In this document: piece after piece, positions 12,301 through 22,603 of the stretch | Position numbering within the stretch: position 1 is the stretch's first letter | How the letters are laid out: each line of letters opens with the position of its first letter | Source: Ditylenchus dipsaci | Lineage: Eukaryota; Nematoda; Chromadorea; Rhabditida; Anguinidae | Direction of reading: 5' to 3' | Assembly: GCA_004194705.1 (NCBI GenBank) | Contig: SADC01000253.1 | Span: forward strand, 52,766-116,765 | Length of the DNA stretch: 64,000 bases | Notes under the pieces: model-generated | Seen by the model: the letters and a program-made list of their open reading frames with translations, nothing else | What the model was told of the DNA's origin: nothing | Databases searched by the model: none | Made by a program: the position numbers and the translations under genes

Positions 12301-15148
12301 TTGTCATGATCCAATGAACGTTATTGTGCATGTTTATTGTCACTCGATTGCATATTGTTTCCTCTTTTCAACTCAACAAAAATGTGATCGAATGGTTCTA
12401 AAATAAAAAGTTATGGCCAAAAGAACGCGTCGCGAAAAGTTAGACCACCCTGTATTTGCTGCTCAATCCCAAAGCAATCCGGAATCTGTAAAAAACATGG
12501 TAGTAACAAGACACCTACCCATTGACTTCAATGTAGCGAAGATTGGGCCAATCTAGAAATTGGAAGTGGTTGAACTCGTTGAGAATTTTGCCAGCTAATT
12601 GGTCCCTGAGATTGGAGCCAGAGTGAGATGCCTCGATCAACATTGCGTCTCCAAAATTAGTGGATGTGCGAGGGAAGTACTGAAAATTAAATCATGATAG
12701 TAATTAATTTACGAAGTCTGTGTTTAGCTTTTATAAAAGATCCTAGGTTCCTTGGGTATCTGACTCTTTTTTAACTTTTAATTTTGCTTCAAGAATCTAC
12801 CTTGAGCATAGGAAAATAGCCAATGCCATTTGCTCTACAAATCTGTCCATTGAAGTTGTCGGCACAATTGACGGCAGCAATCTGCACCACCCCTCTCCAG
12901 TTGTTGACTAGATTAGCAAATTCTCGAAAAAAGGGAGCAAAAGCTCTGCAATGACCACACCTTAAAATTTCTACACGCTAAACCAACTACAGGATATCAA
13001 AAAATTAATTAGACATTTTTTAAGGTTAACTTAATTTTTTATCGCCGTACAACCCAAATAGCTCTCAACTCAAAATTTAAAAAAACACAAACATCTTTAT
13101 ATGAAAATTTTTATACATCTATAATAATTTTTTTATATCTCTAACACTCAAGCGGGGCTTGGGGTTTTGGAGTTGAGATGCGCACACACATACCGTATTT
13201 CCTCTGAAAAGGATTTATGCCGCGCAGCCTTTTTATTCAAATTCATACTTTTCGGAAAATTCTGGGGTCGATTTTGACATTTTTTGGGTGAAGTTTAAAA
13301 TCGAAAAAGCAGAATCGGTAGAACTCGTAGGAGTTAAGAAACGGAGTTAAATGAGTTAAGAAAAAAGTCAAATTTCGGTCGATTTTTTTCCCAAAGATTA
13401 ATTTTTTGGGTTAGAAAATGCCCGAAAACGCCATTTTTAAAATCGTTTTTAGAGCATAAAAGTTACTTAGGAGTGGCTAAAACACGTTTTTGAAAAAAAT
13501 TGGTAATTCTATGGTTGGTCCCCACCCCCTATTTTTTCAAAAAAGACCCAAAAGCGCCTCCAAAACTAATTTTTCTACTTAACAACATATAATAATCATT
13601 ACCAAACACATTCTAAATTAAAAAATTCTGAATATGGTGAAAAAAATTGCCTCCCACTCCTCAGTGGTAGACGGTCATGTTGAGGTATTTTTGACTAACT
13701 TTTAGCTTATTTTTAACACAATAAAAATAGTTTTACTTTTAGGGTTTTACTATATTTTAGACTTTTTAACACGGCAAAGACCGTGCGTCCTAAAGGTATA
13801 TTATTGTGCAGGATTTCAAGCTGAACACGATGGTGAAAAATTTAAAAAAGTCACTTTGTGAGGTCGTCTGCCCTGTGAACCGACCAAGTCACGATTTTTG
13901 CCTATGCAACTTCAAAGGGGTAAACCGTGCCAATTTTTTCTGTAAATTAATCTAAGAGAAGGTGCAGATTACGAGCTTTCAAACGACATATCGTAGAGGT
14001 ATTTATGGCAATCGAATGAAAAATTTTGGCTCGAAGACCACTGTGCTTTTTTTTTTCAAAAACGTTGTTCATACAAAAGTATGCACAAAAAAGTGTGAAA
14101 ACTTCGTTTTTTCAGTTAATAGTAAATACTTTTTGACAGAGCGAGAAAAACTGTGCCAGATAGTGCTTTGAAGTAATCCAAAACAAGTCTTTTGGAGTGT
14201 TAAACAAACGTCTAAAAGTATATTCGAAATAACATTTTGACGTGAAACCATCTCCACACTAGACAAAGCAAAAATTGTACACCGTATTCGTGTTCAACAT
14301 AGTCGATTTACTTGAGAAACTGTCGGTTTATTCTTAGACTGACCGACAAATTTTAAATTCCTCTCAAGACAATAAATATTTAAATTCAAAATTTTCAAAA
14401 TTAAACACAAACACAAAAATTTGAAATTTTTGACCATTGGGACGCAAATGTCATACAATCAAAATTTGACGCTACTCGGTAATACACCACCCCGTAATAC
14501 ACCACCCCAAAAATTGTTATAGGTTATCAAAGAATGTCCCTCAGGTACCTTAAAGAGACTATCTACTCTGAGCGACGAGAAATAAATTTTTAATAAAGTT
14601 TATAATTCAGAAAGTGTTTAGAAATGATTTTCTTGTATTGTAAAGCAGAAAAAAAATATTTACAGTCGAACCTCAATTTGTTGGGAGGGGGAGGTGGATG
14701 CGTGGTTGATATTCGCTAGTAGCACCCTTTTTGCAAAGGATGCATTTTGTTTGAAGAGTGGGTATCAAATAAAATAGAGCTAAGTATTAGGCTAAAAAGT
14801 CTAATTTTGGTCAAAAAAGGAGTACGTCAAACGGAATAAGTACCGCCAAGTTAATCAATGTAATCAATACCAGTCAGCGTAAAATTCCACTAGAAAAGCA
14901 TTAGTCTTGGTAGGATCGAATACTGTATCTGCGAAAGTTGCCTGAAAATGAGGATGGAGTGGTAAAATTAGTAGTTGAGTTGCTGGTACCTGGTCTAAAT
15001 GCATGATGGGCTCGACTCCTGGCTGGTAGAGCAGGGGATTGCTTCCCTGGGCACGTATGTCATAGACGATTTGAGAGCTAGTCCAATAGAAACTTGTAAA
15101 GCAGCACAAACAGGGGACAAGCCCCCAGGACTTCCTTTTCCTATTCAT
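361..15148 (-). CDS. QSOX: Quiescin sulfhydryl oxidase, N-terminal part (3' end outside window)
   Basis: QSOX enzymes oxidise cysteine pairs in secreted proteins, passing electrons from a thioredoxin domain to an FAD-binding Erv domain. Eight exons are visible on the minus strand: 15148-14990, 14941-14871, 12960-12801, 12679-12519, 10705-10612, 10544-10507, 686-558 and 505-361. Reading phases agree at every junction. Exon 1 encodes a basic start and a hydrophobic stretch ([14 protein letters not shown]) that fits a signal peptide; an in-frame ATG at 15256 is an alternative start. Exons 2 and 3 join inside the Trp codon of the active site WCGHC, in the context [17 protein letters not shown]. 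The last exon ([16 protein letters not shown], then [11 protein letters not shown]) matches the helical region before the Erv domain. The Erv domain should lie left of position 1; possible further exons at 60-310 could not be phased. The donor of the 686-558 exon is a guess (562 is an alternative), and an exon may be missing between 10507 and 686. Confidence 0.83.
1845..2036. mobile_element. Foldback MITE, about 190 bp
   Basis: The two halves are near-perfect reverse complements, starting near CCCGCCAATCGAAAA and ending near TTTTTTGAATTGGCGGG. The internal word TTCTGTACGGATTTTCAAC and its complement are shared with the TTAA-type elements at 2065, 45146 and 54219, so this is probably an end-decayed member of that family. 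Confidence 0.55.
2065..2297. mobile_element. TTAA-target MITE
   Basis: The inverted ends read AGGGGCATGCCCACG. They are preceded by TTGA (2061-2064, one change from TTAA) and followed by TTAA (2298-2301). The centre has an inverted pair around TTCTGTACGG and GTTAGAAACCAAGTTG. It is the same family as 45146-45377 and 54219-54439. TTAA duplication is typical of piggyBac and Kolobok type elements; no transposase is present to decide. Confidence 0.6.
2841..3371. repeat. Long palindrome (foldback), about 530 bp
   Basis: The arm starting GTCGTTTTTAAGTC at 2848 reappears inverted and ends GACTTAAAAACGAC at about 3362. The two halves stay similar over roughly 250 bp each, with the centre near 3100. 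A diverged single copy of one arm lies at about 5210-5450, where words such as ATCGCTCAGAATTCCACC and CGAATTTTCGCAAAAAGTT recur. Transcripts of the palindrome would form a long hairpin. Confidence 0.65.
3380..4598. mobile_element. hAT-like element with BED-finger remnant
   Basis: The inverted ends are TAGAGACGAAGA and, inverted, TAGAGATGAAGAAACGG. Both sides carry the perfect 8-bp duplication CTTTTCGT (3372-3379 and 4599-4606), the target length of hAT elements. Arms at 3395-3515 and 4465-4590 are arrays of a GATCCTGGTCCTG-like word in inverted orientation. The interior encodes a BED-type zinc finger fragment at 3724-3963. No catalytic transposase segment is visible, so the element is an internally deleted derivative. 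Confidence 0.8.
3724..3963 (+). pseudogene. BED-type zinc finger fragment of a hAT transposase
   Basis: The frame opens with [20 protein letters not shown] and contains [17 protein letters not shown], followed by [13 protein letters not shown]. This matches the BED finger layout W...F, CxxC and a distal His pair, the DNA-binding module at the N terminus of many hAT transposases. The first of the two zinc-binding histidines appears to be replaced (LFLYAIAH), and the frame stops after 79 codons. A splice acceptor-like TTTTCAG precedes the ATG directly. The rest of a transposase is absent. It lies inside the hAT-like element at 3380-4598, which supports its origin. Confidence 0.65.
4764..7223. 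mobile_element. TTAA-target element, 2.46 kb, with nested insertion
   Basis: The ends AGGACCATGGTTTTTGAACG (4764) and its inverted copy (ending 7223) are flanked by TTAA at 4760-4763 and 7224-7227. Subterminal sequences TTTGAATTGGCGGG and CCCGCCAATTCAAA also pair. The left half shares the conserved block at 4954-4992 with the elements at 19730 and 58.96 kb. No open frame of transposase type was found. The element was enlarged by the insertion at 5736-7160. Confidence 0.65.
5736..7160. mobile_element. hAT-like element with 16-bp arrays as arms
   Basis: An 8-bp direct repeat TAAAAATG flanks it (5728-5735 and 7161-7168). Both ends are arrays of a 16-bp unit GACAATTCGCCTCCGG, about eight copies at 5748-5875 and the same number inverted at 7024-7150. 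The interior (5880-7020) includes a palindromic word pair CAAGTGGTCGTCCACTTGG at about 6340 and 6750, and has no recognisable gene. It sits inside the TTAA element. Confidence 0.7.
7413..7659. mobile_element. Short MITE with CCGTATTTCCTCTAA ends
   Basis: The sequence opens CCGTATTTCCTCTAATAAG and closes TTAGAGGAAATACGG, with TA on both sides. The interior word TTCAACTCCCACGAGCTCTG is shared with the copy at 9934-10168. A diverged partial copy in the opposite orientation is at 13193-13360. The TA flanks suggest a Tc1/mariner-type target, but no transposase is linked. Confidence 0.6.
7947..7952 (-). promoter_or_regulatory. Poly(A) signal AATAAA downstream of H2A
   Basis: TTTATT on the plus strand gives AATAAA on the coding strand, 82 bases after the H2A stop. 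No histone stem-loop is visible between stop and signal, so this H2A mRNA is probably polyadenylated. Confidence 0.5.
8034..8417 (-). CDS. Histone H2A, divergent, intronless, 127 aa
   Basis: H2A pairs with H2B in the nucleosome core. The histone fold is well preserved: [13 protein letters not shown], then [30 protein letters not shown] and [15 protein letters not shown]. The acidic-patch residues (Glu of LEYL, AEL and LEL, and DEE) are all present, and the LLPKK lysine pair that is ubiquitinated in other H2As is kept. The N-terminal tail ([19 protein letters not shown]) is unlike the usual SGRGK type, and the C terminus TNESSVG lacks the SQ motif of H2A.X. The start ATG is the one that gives a normal 127-aa protein; the frame stays open 60 codons upstream but that part is not histone-like. 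The AVRNDEEL form occurs in nematodes. The gene lies inside a QSOX intron, on the same strand. Confidence 0.93.
   Translation of the reverse strand: MPSKKIMKEASGPTNVSASSRAGLQFPAGRLRRLLKKGNYADRVGAGASIYMAAVLEYLCAELLELAGNAARDNKKVRISPRHLQLAVRNDEELNKLLAHVTIAAGGVLPNINSVLLPKKTNESSVG
9012..9097. mobile_element. Miniature hAT-like element, 86 bp
   Basis: The ends TAGGGTTGG and, inverted, TTGGGTTGG are flanked by the perfect 8-bp repeat CTTTATTC (9004-9011 and 9098-9105). Inside are four forms of the word GGTTAGTCACC or CTAACTAACCGG. The left end TAGGGTTGGGTGATGG is identical to that of the element at 55947. Confidence 0.7.
9844..9906 (-). repeat. tRNA-derived (SINE-like) segment
   Basis: Read on the minus strand it starts GGTGGCACAGTGGTAAAGC, which fits a Pol III A box, followed at a tRNA-like distance by a degraded B box (CTTCGATTGCGG). 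It does not fold into a complete cloverleaf by eye, so it is a tRNA-derived relic rather than a tRNA gene. Confidence 0.4.
9934..10168. mobile_element. Short MITE, same family as 7413-7659
   Basis: The ends are CCGTATTTCCTCTAAAA and the inverse TTTTAGAGGAAATACGG, flanked by TA. The shared inner block is TCTGTATCTC, then CTCCCACGAGCTCTACCG. It interrupts the TTAA element 9729-10278 and is therefore younger. Confidence 0.6.
11043..11463. repeat. Palindromic foldback, about 420 bp
   Basis: The left arm has GTGCCTTCATCTGGATGAAA, GTCACAGCAG and GTTGCAACATCTT in order. The right arm has their reverse complements in reverse order, ending near CATCCAGAACAAGGCA. It is nested in the mariner-like element 10745-12452. 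Confidence 0.55.
11527..12282 (+). CDS. Unrecognised open frames in the mariner-like element
   Basis: Two frames, 11527-11763 (78 codons) and 12016-12282 (88 codons), lie between the palindrome and the right end of the element. The second has an acidic stretch ([14 protein letters not shown]) and could extend upstream after a splice acceptor-like TTTTTCAG at about 11980. Neither has a mariner helix-turn-helix, DD34D motif or any fold that I recognise. They may be remains of a transposase, a captured fragment, or chance. Confidence 0.25.
12970..14860. other. QSOX intron 2, mostly unassigned AT-rich DNA
   Basis: Between the QSOX exons at 12960 and 14871, this stretch holds the MITE fragment at 13193, an A-box-like piece (CCTCAGTGGTAGACGG, 13658) and a repeat beginning near 13805 (GCTGAACACGATGGTGAAA). 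Related copies of that repeat occur at about 17590, 23115 and 27600-27725. No gene is seen. Confidence 0.5.
13193..13360. repeat. Fragment of the CCGTATTTCC MITE family
   Basis: It opens CCGTATTTCCTCTGAAAAGG and then carries the shared interior in reverse orientation (GAATCGGTAGAACTCGTAG). The other end is missing. It lies in QSOX intron 2. Confidence 0.45.
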
Positions 15149-15403
15149 TCGAAATCTGCTCTCGCTTCTCAAGGCTGCCTCTAGAATTAGTAAAAGCTTA
15201 AAAATCATTGAAGAATTTGGCTCGCACGTGGTTGATATTTCTATCATCGTTTCCAAAAAAATTCAAAAGTTGATTAAAACTAAAATAATAGGAAGACCAA
15301 AGAAAATCAAATAATTAATCAAAAATTAAAGCTGAAAAGAGCAAAGAGCCAAGGGTTAAACAGAGTAGAGCTAAGTATTGGGTTAACAAGAAATTTAGAA
15401 ACA

Positions 15404-15481
15404 CAGTCGAACCTCATTATAACATATACCCGGGGAGGGGATAGGGTCAGTTCCAAGGGAGTATGTTATAACGAGGTTTGA
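15404..15481. mobile_element. Short pogo/Tigger-like MITE remnant
   Basis: It starts CAGTCGAACCTCATTATAAC and ends with the inverted GTTATAACGAGGTTTGA. The last bases of the right end are eroded. It belongs to the group with CAGTC outer ends described at 36704 and 47580. Confidence 0.5.
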
Positions 15482-16418
15482 AGAAACGCTGACTTACATT
15501 AAATAAATAGCGTTTCCAATTTTAATTATGTGAAATATTTCAGATAACCATTTTTCCGGGCTTTCTTATTTTTTACAGAATTAGAATAGACATTAATATT
15601 TAATAAAATCAATAAAACAAATTTTTTTTAATTTTCACTTTTGGAGATCCTCACTTTAGATGAAACACGGTCATAATAAAAATTTGATACAAAAAAGGTA
15701 GCTCAAAAATGTTTTTTAATTGGGTTGTTGAAAATTCATTTGACCAAAACTCAGTGTTGAGCAAAAATAAAACTGATACATTGAATGTTTAAAAAAATGC
15801 TCCAAAAGTTTATTTATAACAAAAAAGAAAATAAAAAAGATGATGGGATATAAAGACAAGATATCCCTTTCACAGCCATCCAAAACCAAGCAGGGGTCGA
15901 AGGCTGGCTATTGAAACAATTGCCATCAACCACTCAAAAATCCGTCAAAATGTTGAACAAAAAAACTAACAATATGATCAGTGTGCTGCTGTGTTCTTCT
16001 TAAATCCTTGTTGCAAAAAGTAGTAGTAGCAGACTCTTGCTAGTAAAACCTAAGCGGATTTGGGTGATATTTTGGGAACAGAGGTCAGGAAACAAGAGTG
16101 GGAACACCATGTCAACAACAACCACCAGCTTAACTTTTTTTTAGCAAACAGCTGAGGATTGAGGCAATAACCACACAAACAAACACATTTCTCGCCTTCT
16201 CCTCCTCATTGCCCCTTCTCTTACTGCGACGTAATCATAAAACAACTACATACAGTCAACGCTCGATTAAATGGTTCTCTTTTGAGGCTTTATTTTGGCT
16301 AAACTTCTACAGAGTGCGCCAGAAAAAAGCTATAAATTTATAAAAACCGTGTTTCCGATAATTGGGTTATGTAATAATTATGTTGTTTTTTTGCGGGATT
16401 TTTTTAAATCTTTTTGGT
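15482..16418. other. No gene seen; AT-rich
   Basis: The stretch is low-complexity AT-rich sequence upstream of the QSOX start. One half of a CAGTC MITE end (CAGTCAACGCTCGATTAAAT) is at 16255. No splice-linked open frames with recognisable motifs were found. Confidence 0.4.
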
Positions 16419-16799
16419 GCTACTGGAATATACCACCCCCCCCCTCTGAAAAAAAACCCTACCTGCATATACCCCCTTTCCCAATAATTTGTAGGCTTAG
16501 AAATTAAGGTTAGCCCTTAGTCTTTGGCTTAGCGCCTTACGGCACGTTCACAATAGCGCTCATACCGGCTCCCACACCCGCACCTACACTCTTTATGTGA
16601 ACACTGAAATCCCACTCCCACCCCGCACTCACACTTTTATTGTGAACACGAGTGTGGGTTTGGGTGTGTCTGCGGTTGTGGTTGGGATTTTGGGTTATTG
16701 TGAACGTAACTTTAAGCTCAGGGCGAAACCGTACTGATTTCAAGTTTTAGGTACTCCTAAAAATTATTAGGAGGGGGGAGGGTAGTATATTCCAGTAGC
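16419..16799. mobile_element. MITE with GCTACTGGAATATAC ends and TTCACAA palindromes
   Basis: The left end GCTACTGGAATATACCACCC pairs with GGGTAGTATATTCCAGTAGC at the right. The interior 16545-16705 has four copies of a GTTCACAATA word in both orientations, separated by C/A-rich and G/T-rich tracts. Single ends of the same family are at about 36011-36100 and 52895-52925. Confidence 0.5.
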
Positions 16800-19725
16800 G
16801 TAATTTTTATTAATACGCATCTGAGCAACTTATGTATCGTTGAAAGCCCTAAAAATGAGTTATCAACTCTACTTTTATTGCACTTCAAAATTGGTTAAAA
16901 GCCTTGACAAAGATAGACATATAAAATAGGACAAATGTGATAAAAGTTTATAAAAGTTTCAAAAATTCGCATGGAGGGAAGACTTTGGTTTAGCAACGTC
17001 TTAACACCACCTTGTAGAGCAATTCAAGAGCTACAACATATTTTTTATGTAATGACTTTTGAAAATCTGATTGTTGAGATACGGCCTTTTGAAAAAATCA
17101 ATATATCCGAAAAAGTGCCTTTTAAATGCAATAACAGTAATGTTAATAACTCATTTCGAAGCTCAATTCAAGGGCTTTCCAACGATGTATTACTTGTTAA
17201 GGTGCGTTTGAAAAATTTGAAAAATATTCCACAAAAAACGCGCAATAGTTTTTACACAACCCAACACCATTTTTGGCGAATTTTTTCTGAGACACTCGCG
17301 GCATTTCCCAAATTTCGATTGGAAGAGAACATTTTTTTACCACGAAAATTATTTAATATCTTTTCGAATAATTTTTTATTTGTTTTATTGAACCTTGTTG
17401 CTTGATGCTACTAGATCGGACTAGTTAGCCAATTTTCACTGTTTGAAAACTTTAGAATGCTGTGCTTGCAACTATGGCGTTATTTATTGCATGTTGTCAG
17501 CAAACAGATAGATCGGACACATTTCATACTTCTCCCTTTTTAACACTCGGCTTGTCACGCGTAGTAATTGCCTCTACTGATACAGAATTTCACGCTGAAC
17601 ACGATGGTGAAATTTAGTTGTGGAAAAGGTTGGTATTTGCGGGTCATCTGCCTCTCTGAACCAACCAAGTCAGAATTTTCGCTAATGCCACTTCAAGAGG
17701 GCAGATCTCAGGATTTTTATTTCATTTTTCAACAATTTTTATTTTCAAAAAAAAAACACAGAACACGGGCTTTCTAATGAGATATCATGCAGGTATTTAC
17801 GATTATTATATACAAGAATTTTAGTTCGAAGATACAATTGCGTCATTTTTCAATAGCGCTGTTGATGCTTAAATAAGCAACGTAAAATAAACAGCGATAA
17901 CAAAGATGTTTTAAATAAGTTGGCAGGAATACAAAAAAATGCATAAATATTTTTCAACAATCAGCTGGAGAGCTGAGGGAGAATTGCAATTACTCACACA
18001 TAAAATTGCCTATTTTCATTTGAGAAACATATGGGGCTGAGTCATGAGGAAGGGCTTTTGCCGGAAAAAAATTGTTGCTTTTTGATCATTCGATGGTTTG
18101 AAAAGAAACAATTTAAAGACAAAAATTTAACTAAAATAAGTTGAGCAAAAAATTTGAAGGAAGGACTTGATTTTTACGTAAAATAAACCAGCAATAACGC
18201 CCCCTCTTTTAAAACTTCTGATTGAAAATTGACAATCTTTTGAAAAAAAAACTTTCAAAAAGAAACCCCAAATTCTAAAATGTTTTCCTTAGTCCGAATC
18301 CATTGAGATCAGGTCAAAATACTTTGCAGGAAGCTGAGATAGATAGACGAATCTAATTCTGCAAAACATTTCGAAAAGGAAGGTAAAAACAGTGTCGCAC
18401 CTTAGGCACAAAGAAACTTTATGGCGTGCCCAATTATTTTCTATGGCTTCTCAATGGAATTTTTTGCAAGAAACTTTGCAATTCTGAGATTTCTAATTTA
18501 ACCCTTTGTCTGACATCGCACATCAGATTGTCCACAATATATGGCTCTCAAACATTTGATCACTTTTGCCAATGTCGTTTACTAGAAGAAATACAGTAAA
18601 ACGTGATTCAAGTTATTTTTCAAATCTTTTCAAGAACATGGGGTAAAAAGACAAAAAAAATAGATCAGATAATTAGGTAATCTTTCAGACAGCTCCTTGG
18701 CGCCAAACTGCTAAGTAGCAGCATCCAGGTATTAAGCAATTAGTCTTTTTCTCCCTTCACTTCTTAAAAACTAAAAAAAGAAAAGGAGCAGGAAATAGAC
18801 GCCTGGTTTGCATCCAAATCCAAAACACAAGCAGCCAAATTTCATATGGGCATCAGAGCATAGGGAAAAAAATTGCGGAACAACAAGTGAAAGCTAAGAA
18901 AGAAGAGAAAAATAAACAAAGGTTAATTAAGGGGATGGGTAATCAATGAAGCTGCAAGGAATGATGTTCGCCTTAGGGCGACAAAACCACCTTTTTCCAG
19001 CCTGTTCCACCGCATAAAAAGTAAGAGCGGGGAAAGGCCACAAAGGAGCCGAGAATATTGGAATAGGTGCAGAAGCTGTAGTTCTGCAAACCAACAAAGC
19101 AGAGAGAGAAAATATTTTGACTTGGGCGAAATAATAGGCATGGAAATTGATAGTGTGAAACTGTTTGTCTTCGTTTGATTTGTGCGCTTTAGGGCGATTT
19201 TGGGAGGGCTTTATCCAAGGTTTGACTTTGGCTGGGTGCTGACCAGCTTACCTATCTGTGCTTTACAGTAAAGTTTCGATATAACGACACCCGCTGAGGG
19301 AGTCTGCTCAAGTTCGACTCTCCGCTGGGTCCAACGCTTTTTTAACTCAATTTTTGGTATATTTTGCTACTTCTTTTCGGTCAGCATAATCCAGGGCTGC
19401 TGTACTTGTTTATAAAGCACGGGATAAAGTAGCACACTGTAGATGTTCTAATAAAGCCCCGAGCTCTATTTTTCAACCCTCCGAAAATCGGGAAAATTTT
19501 GGGTCGATGTAGAGATTTTCGGGCAGTCTTTTTTTCTTTTTTTTTAAACGAAAGCTGTCATCTTGAGGAACACGGTGAAATTAGGGACAAAAACGTTTTC
19601 GCTGTCTATTACCCATTTTTGGCCTCCGAAGTTAAAAAGCGTGTCCCCTCCCTGACCCAAATACTATGGCCTTTAAACAAAATAGTTATATCCTCTATTC
19701 GAACTTTTTCGGGCCGCTCTTTTTT
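16800..19725. other. Unassigned DNA with dispersed repeat copies
   Basis: No gene was recognised. The longest open frame (16971-17405) is AT-rich, has no motif and looks like chance. A repeat with the words CGCTGAACACGATGGTGAA and GAACCAACCAAGTC is at 17585-17710. A half CAGTC-type MITE end is at 19268 and a B-box-like word (AAGTTCGACTCTCC) at 19312. Confidence 0.4.
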
Positions 19726-19729
19726 TTAA

Positions 19730-20090
19730 AGGACCATGAAACTTGATAAGCACAGCAATTTGCGGAATTCGAATTCGCGCGGGACCACCCTAATTTTGTC
19801 CATAATGTTTTTGAATTATTTTTTTTCGTGCATTGAAAATTTAAATTTCATTCATGAGTAAACTTTTAACACGTGGTCATATGAGTAGTTATGGTTCAAT
19901 GAAAGTAGGATAAGTCGTCCGATCTGGCAATGTCGAGCAACGTTGGGCTCGACTAGTAGATGGTTCTACATTTTGAAAAAATTTTACATGCAAACAAAAA
20001 ACAATTCGAAAACATTATTGACAAAATTAAGGTGGCCCCGCGCGAATTCAAAATTTCCAAATTGCTGTGCTTATCAAGTTTCATGGTCCT
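19730..20090. mobile_element. TTAA-target MITE, 361 bp
   Basis: TTAA flanks are at 19726-19729 and 20091-20094. The inverted ends are AGGACCATGAAACTTGATAA and its complement, about 50 bp long and including GAATTCGCGCGGG. The interior carries the conserved word ATCTGGCAATGTCGAGCAAC (19932), shared with 4764-7223 and with about 58.96 kb. Confidence 0.7.
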
Positions 20091-20094
20091 TTAA

Positions 20095-21640
20095 ACAAAA
20101 GCTGACATCCTGAGGAACACGATGCTGTTAGCGAAAAAAAATGATTTCCACCTGTACGACCGATTTTGCTTTCCGAAGTCACCCCCCCCCCTTCCTCCGG
20201 TCCCAAATACTATATAGAGATTTGTATATTTTTGACAAAATACTCTAAAATATAGTTATTGCGAGCAAATACTTCTTTTTGAAATTTTGATATTTGAGCC
20301 CTGATATGGTCCGAAAAATTGCAAGGACTCCAAGTTTGCAGTTTTGGAAAATTAGCAAAGTCACGCTTAGAATATTCGCAGGTCTCGACATAACGAGACC
20401 TTTTCTTCAAAAAAATAATTAGACCTAATTATGAGACTTACTGGCATTTATGTTGCTATTTAAAAAACTGACCGATATAATCAAAACTTTGAAACTTCTT
20501 TGCCTAGACCGACATAATAAAACAACTGGCGAAAAATTCAAAATAGAGAAAAATGGAGCCTAGGCGGGAACTAGCTCTGGGGTTCTGTCGATATATCGAT
20601 AGTTGACTGTATTTGCAAATCTGTCAAATTTGCCGACTTTCACTTAACAACATTATTTTCGTTTTAAAAATTTAAAAATTACACCAAATACTGAACAAAC
20701 ACACATAATTCCTAAGCAAAAAAAAATACAATCACTACTTATTAGTTCAAAGCAAATATGTTGGTACTGGAAATTGGCTACAGTCGCAGGTTTAATTGAC
20801 TCGACAAATTGGCTTCAAAAATTCTGAAGCGCACAAATCACACACAGCCGGACTGAGTTCTAGCCTTGTGATTGGATGCCCAGTAGGGTTTTAAGTTGAT
20901 GTCAGCCAAGAAATGGTGGAAAAAAATTCGCCTTTATTCTGCTTCTTCTACTTATCATGCATTCCCCTCAATCCCCATCATCATCCAGCTGGTGGCCTCT
21001 CATCCATCTAAACAATCCAATAAAAAAGAAAGCAAACACCGGAAGTGATAAGGGTGTGTCTTTGTTAGGTTGAAAACATAAAAAATAAAAGGGAAAGCAC
21101 AGGGATCAGCTGTTTTAGTAGAAAGCAAGAGATGAGTCATCTCCAAGCTGTTTAGAGGCCATATGGTACTGAATGAAACAGGCATTCACAATGTCCATCA
21201 CAAAGAAAATACTAAATTCCATAAAAAAATGTCCATTGTAGGTAAGAACCAAAACATAAACTTATTGTGTATATTTCAAATTAGTCAACTTTAAGTCTAT
21301 AGCCTAGAAGATCAATTAATTTTGGATTATATGGGTAATTGGGATCAATCGGCAGTTTCTGTTACTAAAAACATTGAATCTTTGGCGCTTTTTCAATGAC
21401 ATCACCAACTTAGGTTAGGGTAGGCCAGCGCATGTTAGGACGGGCTCAAACGCCTTACTACAAAATATTCTACAAAATAGTGAAACAACAGTTGTAAAAC
21501 GAGCCCGAACTTTTTTTATTCTAAAACACAATAACTTTCAAAAACAACGACACAAACTCTCCTAGTGTCCTAGCATCATTTCCGAAATTTTAAAAATTGT
21601 CCCAAAATAATTTTTGAAAACATTCTAATGTACGTATTGT
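20095..21640. other. No gene seen; AT-rich with decayed repeats
   Basis: A decayed CAGTC-type end (ATCGATAGTTGACTGTA, 20596) is present. The region 21410-21470 carries the inverted form of a block (AGGCCAGCGCATGTTAGGAC) that also occurs in 26630-26868 and near 39950. The rest is unassigned. Confidence 0.4.
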
Positions 21641-21651
21641 GGGATCCTAAC

Positions 21652-21951
21652 GGCTGCATGATAATTGCTCAAAACGACAATTGCTCAACTTATTAATTTC
21701 TCAGACGACAATTGCTCAAACAACGCTTGCTCAAACTACAGTTGCGGAAACGACAGTTGCACATCGTTTTACCGCTTTCCTCACTACCGTAAATCCTTTA
21801 TATCAGGCCAAAACAGTAAACTAATGTGCAACTGTCGTTTAGGCAATTGTAGTTTTGAGCAAGCGTCGTTTGAGCAACTGTCGTTTGTGCAATAGACGTT
21901 TGAGCAATTCTCGTATGAGCAATTGCAGTTTTGAGCAATTATCGTGCGGCC
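21652..21951. mobile_element. hAT-like element, 300 bp, with CAATTGCTCAAACGA arrays
   Basis: The perfect 8-bp repeat ATCCTAAC lies on both sides (21644-21651 and 21952-21959). The ends GGCTGCATGATAATTGCTC and, inverted, GGCCGCACGATAATTGCTC lead into arrays of about six copies of a 15-bp unit (TTGCTCAAACGACAA) on each side. The interior is about 60 bp and non-coding. Confidence 0.72.
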
Positions 21952-22603
21952 ATCCTAACCACATGCTCAAAATAAAAAACAACAACACCCACCCTCACCC
22001 ATACTCCACCTTTCAACAACCAAATGCCACCCAGACCCATCTTCACATGTTAACCCACTCTGAAAAAGGCATTAAAAAGAAAGAAAATCAGAGAAAAAGT
22101 AAATATCATGGCTAAGACTGGTTTACACCAACAGTCTGGCAAGCTTCCCAGGCAGAGTTTAGTGTTGATGGTTTCGCTTTTGTCTTCTTCTCCCCCTCAG
22201 CTAATACCAGAAGAAATAAAAAAGTGAATGCCTTGTTTGTGTTTTCTCATTCCTAGCCCAAAAAATACACAAACACAACAATTGAACACACACGCACACA
22301 CGTTTTTTCTTTAGTGTTCTTCTAGTGGTGGTTTGAAGAAGAAGATAAACAGAAGAAAGCTTTCAAAAATAGCTAAAGGAGAGACAAGGAGGTAAAGAGC
22401 AAAGCAGCTAAAAATTCCATCACACTTAAACAAAAAAGTACTAAAAATGTAATCATTGATTCTTCGTTCACGGGTTTTTGTTGCTTTTTCAGAAGCACAT
22501 ATTTTAGTACACCGCGTATACTATAATCAAGACACAACGTATCCCTCGACATGAAAACCCCTAAAATATAAAATGAAATATAAAATACACACCAACCCAT
22601 AAC

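Larger units (their letters stand above)
10745..12452. mobile_element. Mariner-like element filling QSOX intron 4
   Basis: The ends CAGGGTGGTCCAACTTTTAG and, inverted, CAGGGTGGTCTAACTTTTCG are flanked by TA at both sides, as in mariner elements, and the 1708-bp length suits that group. No mariner transposase signature was found. The left part holds a CTCGATAC array with a B-box-like tail (10862-10965). A 420-bp palindrome occupies 11043-11463. Two short open frames follow. QSOX exons lie 39 bp to the left and 66 bp to the right. Confidence 0.7.

Noticed and set aside
14864..15256. QSOX exon 1 and 2 as one continuous exon
   Set aside because: The open frame between 14989 and 14942 would put an unrelated 16-residue insert in the thioredoxin domain; GT and AG sites fit removal of a 48-nt intron in phase 0.
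16971..17405. 144-codon open frame
   Set aside because: AT-rich, no motif, no splice or family support, and it lies in repeat-laden DNA; most likely chance.
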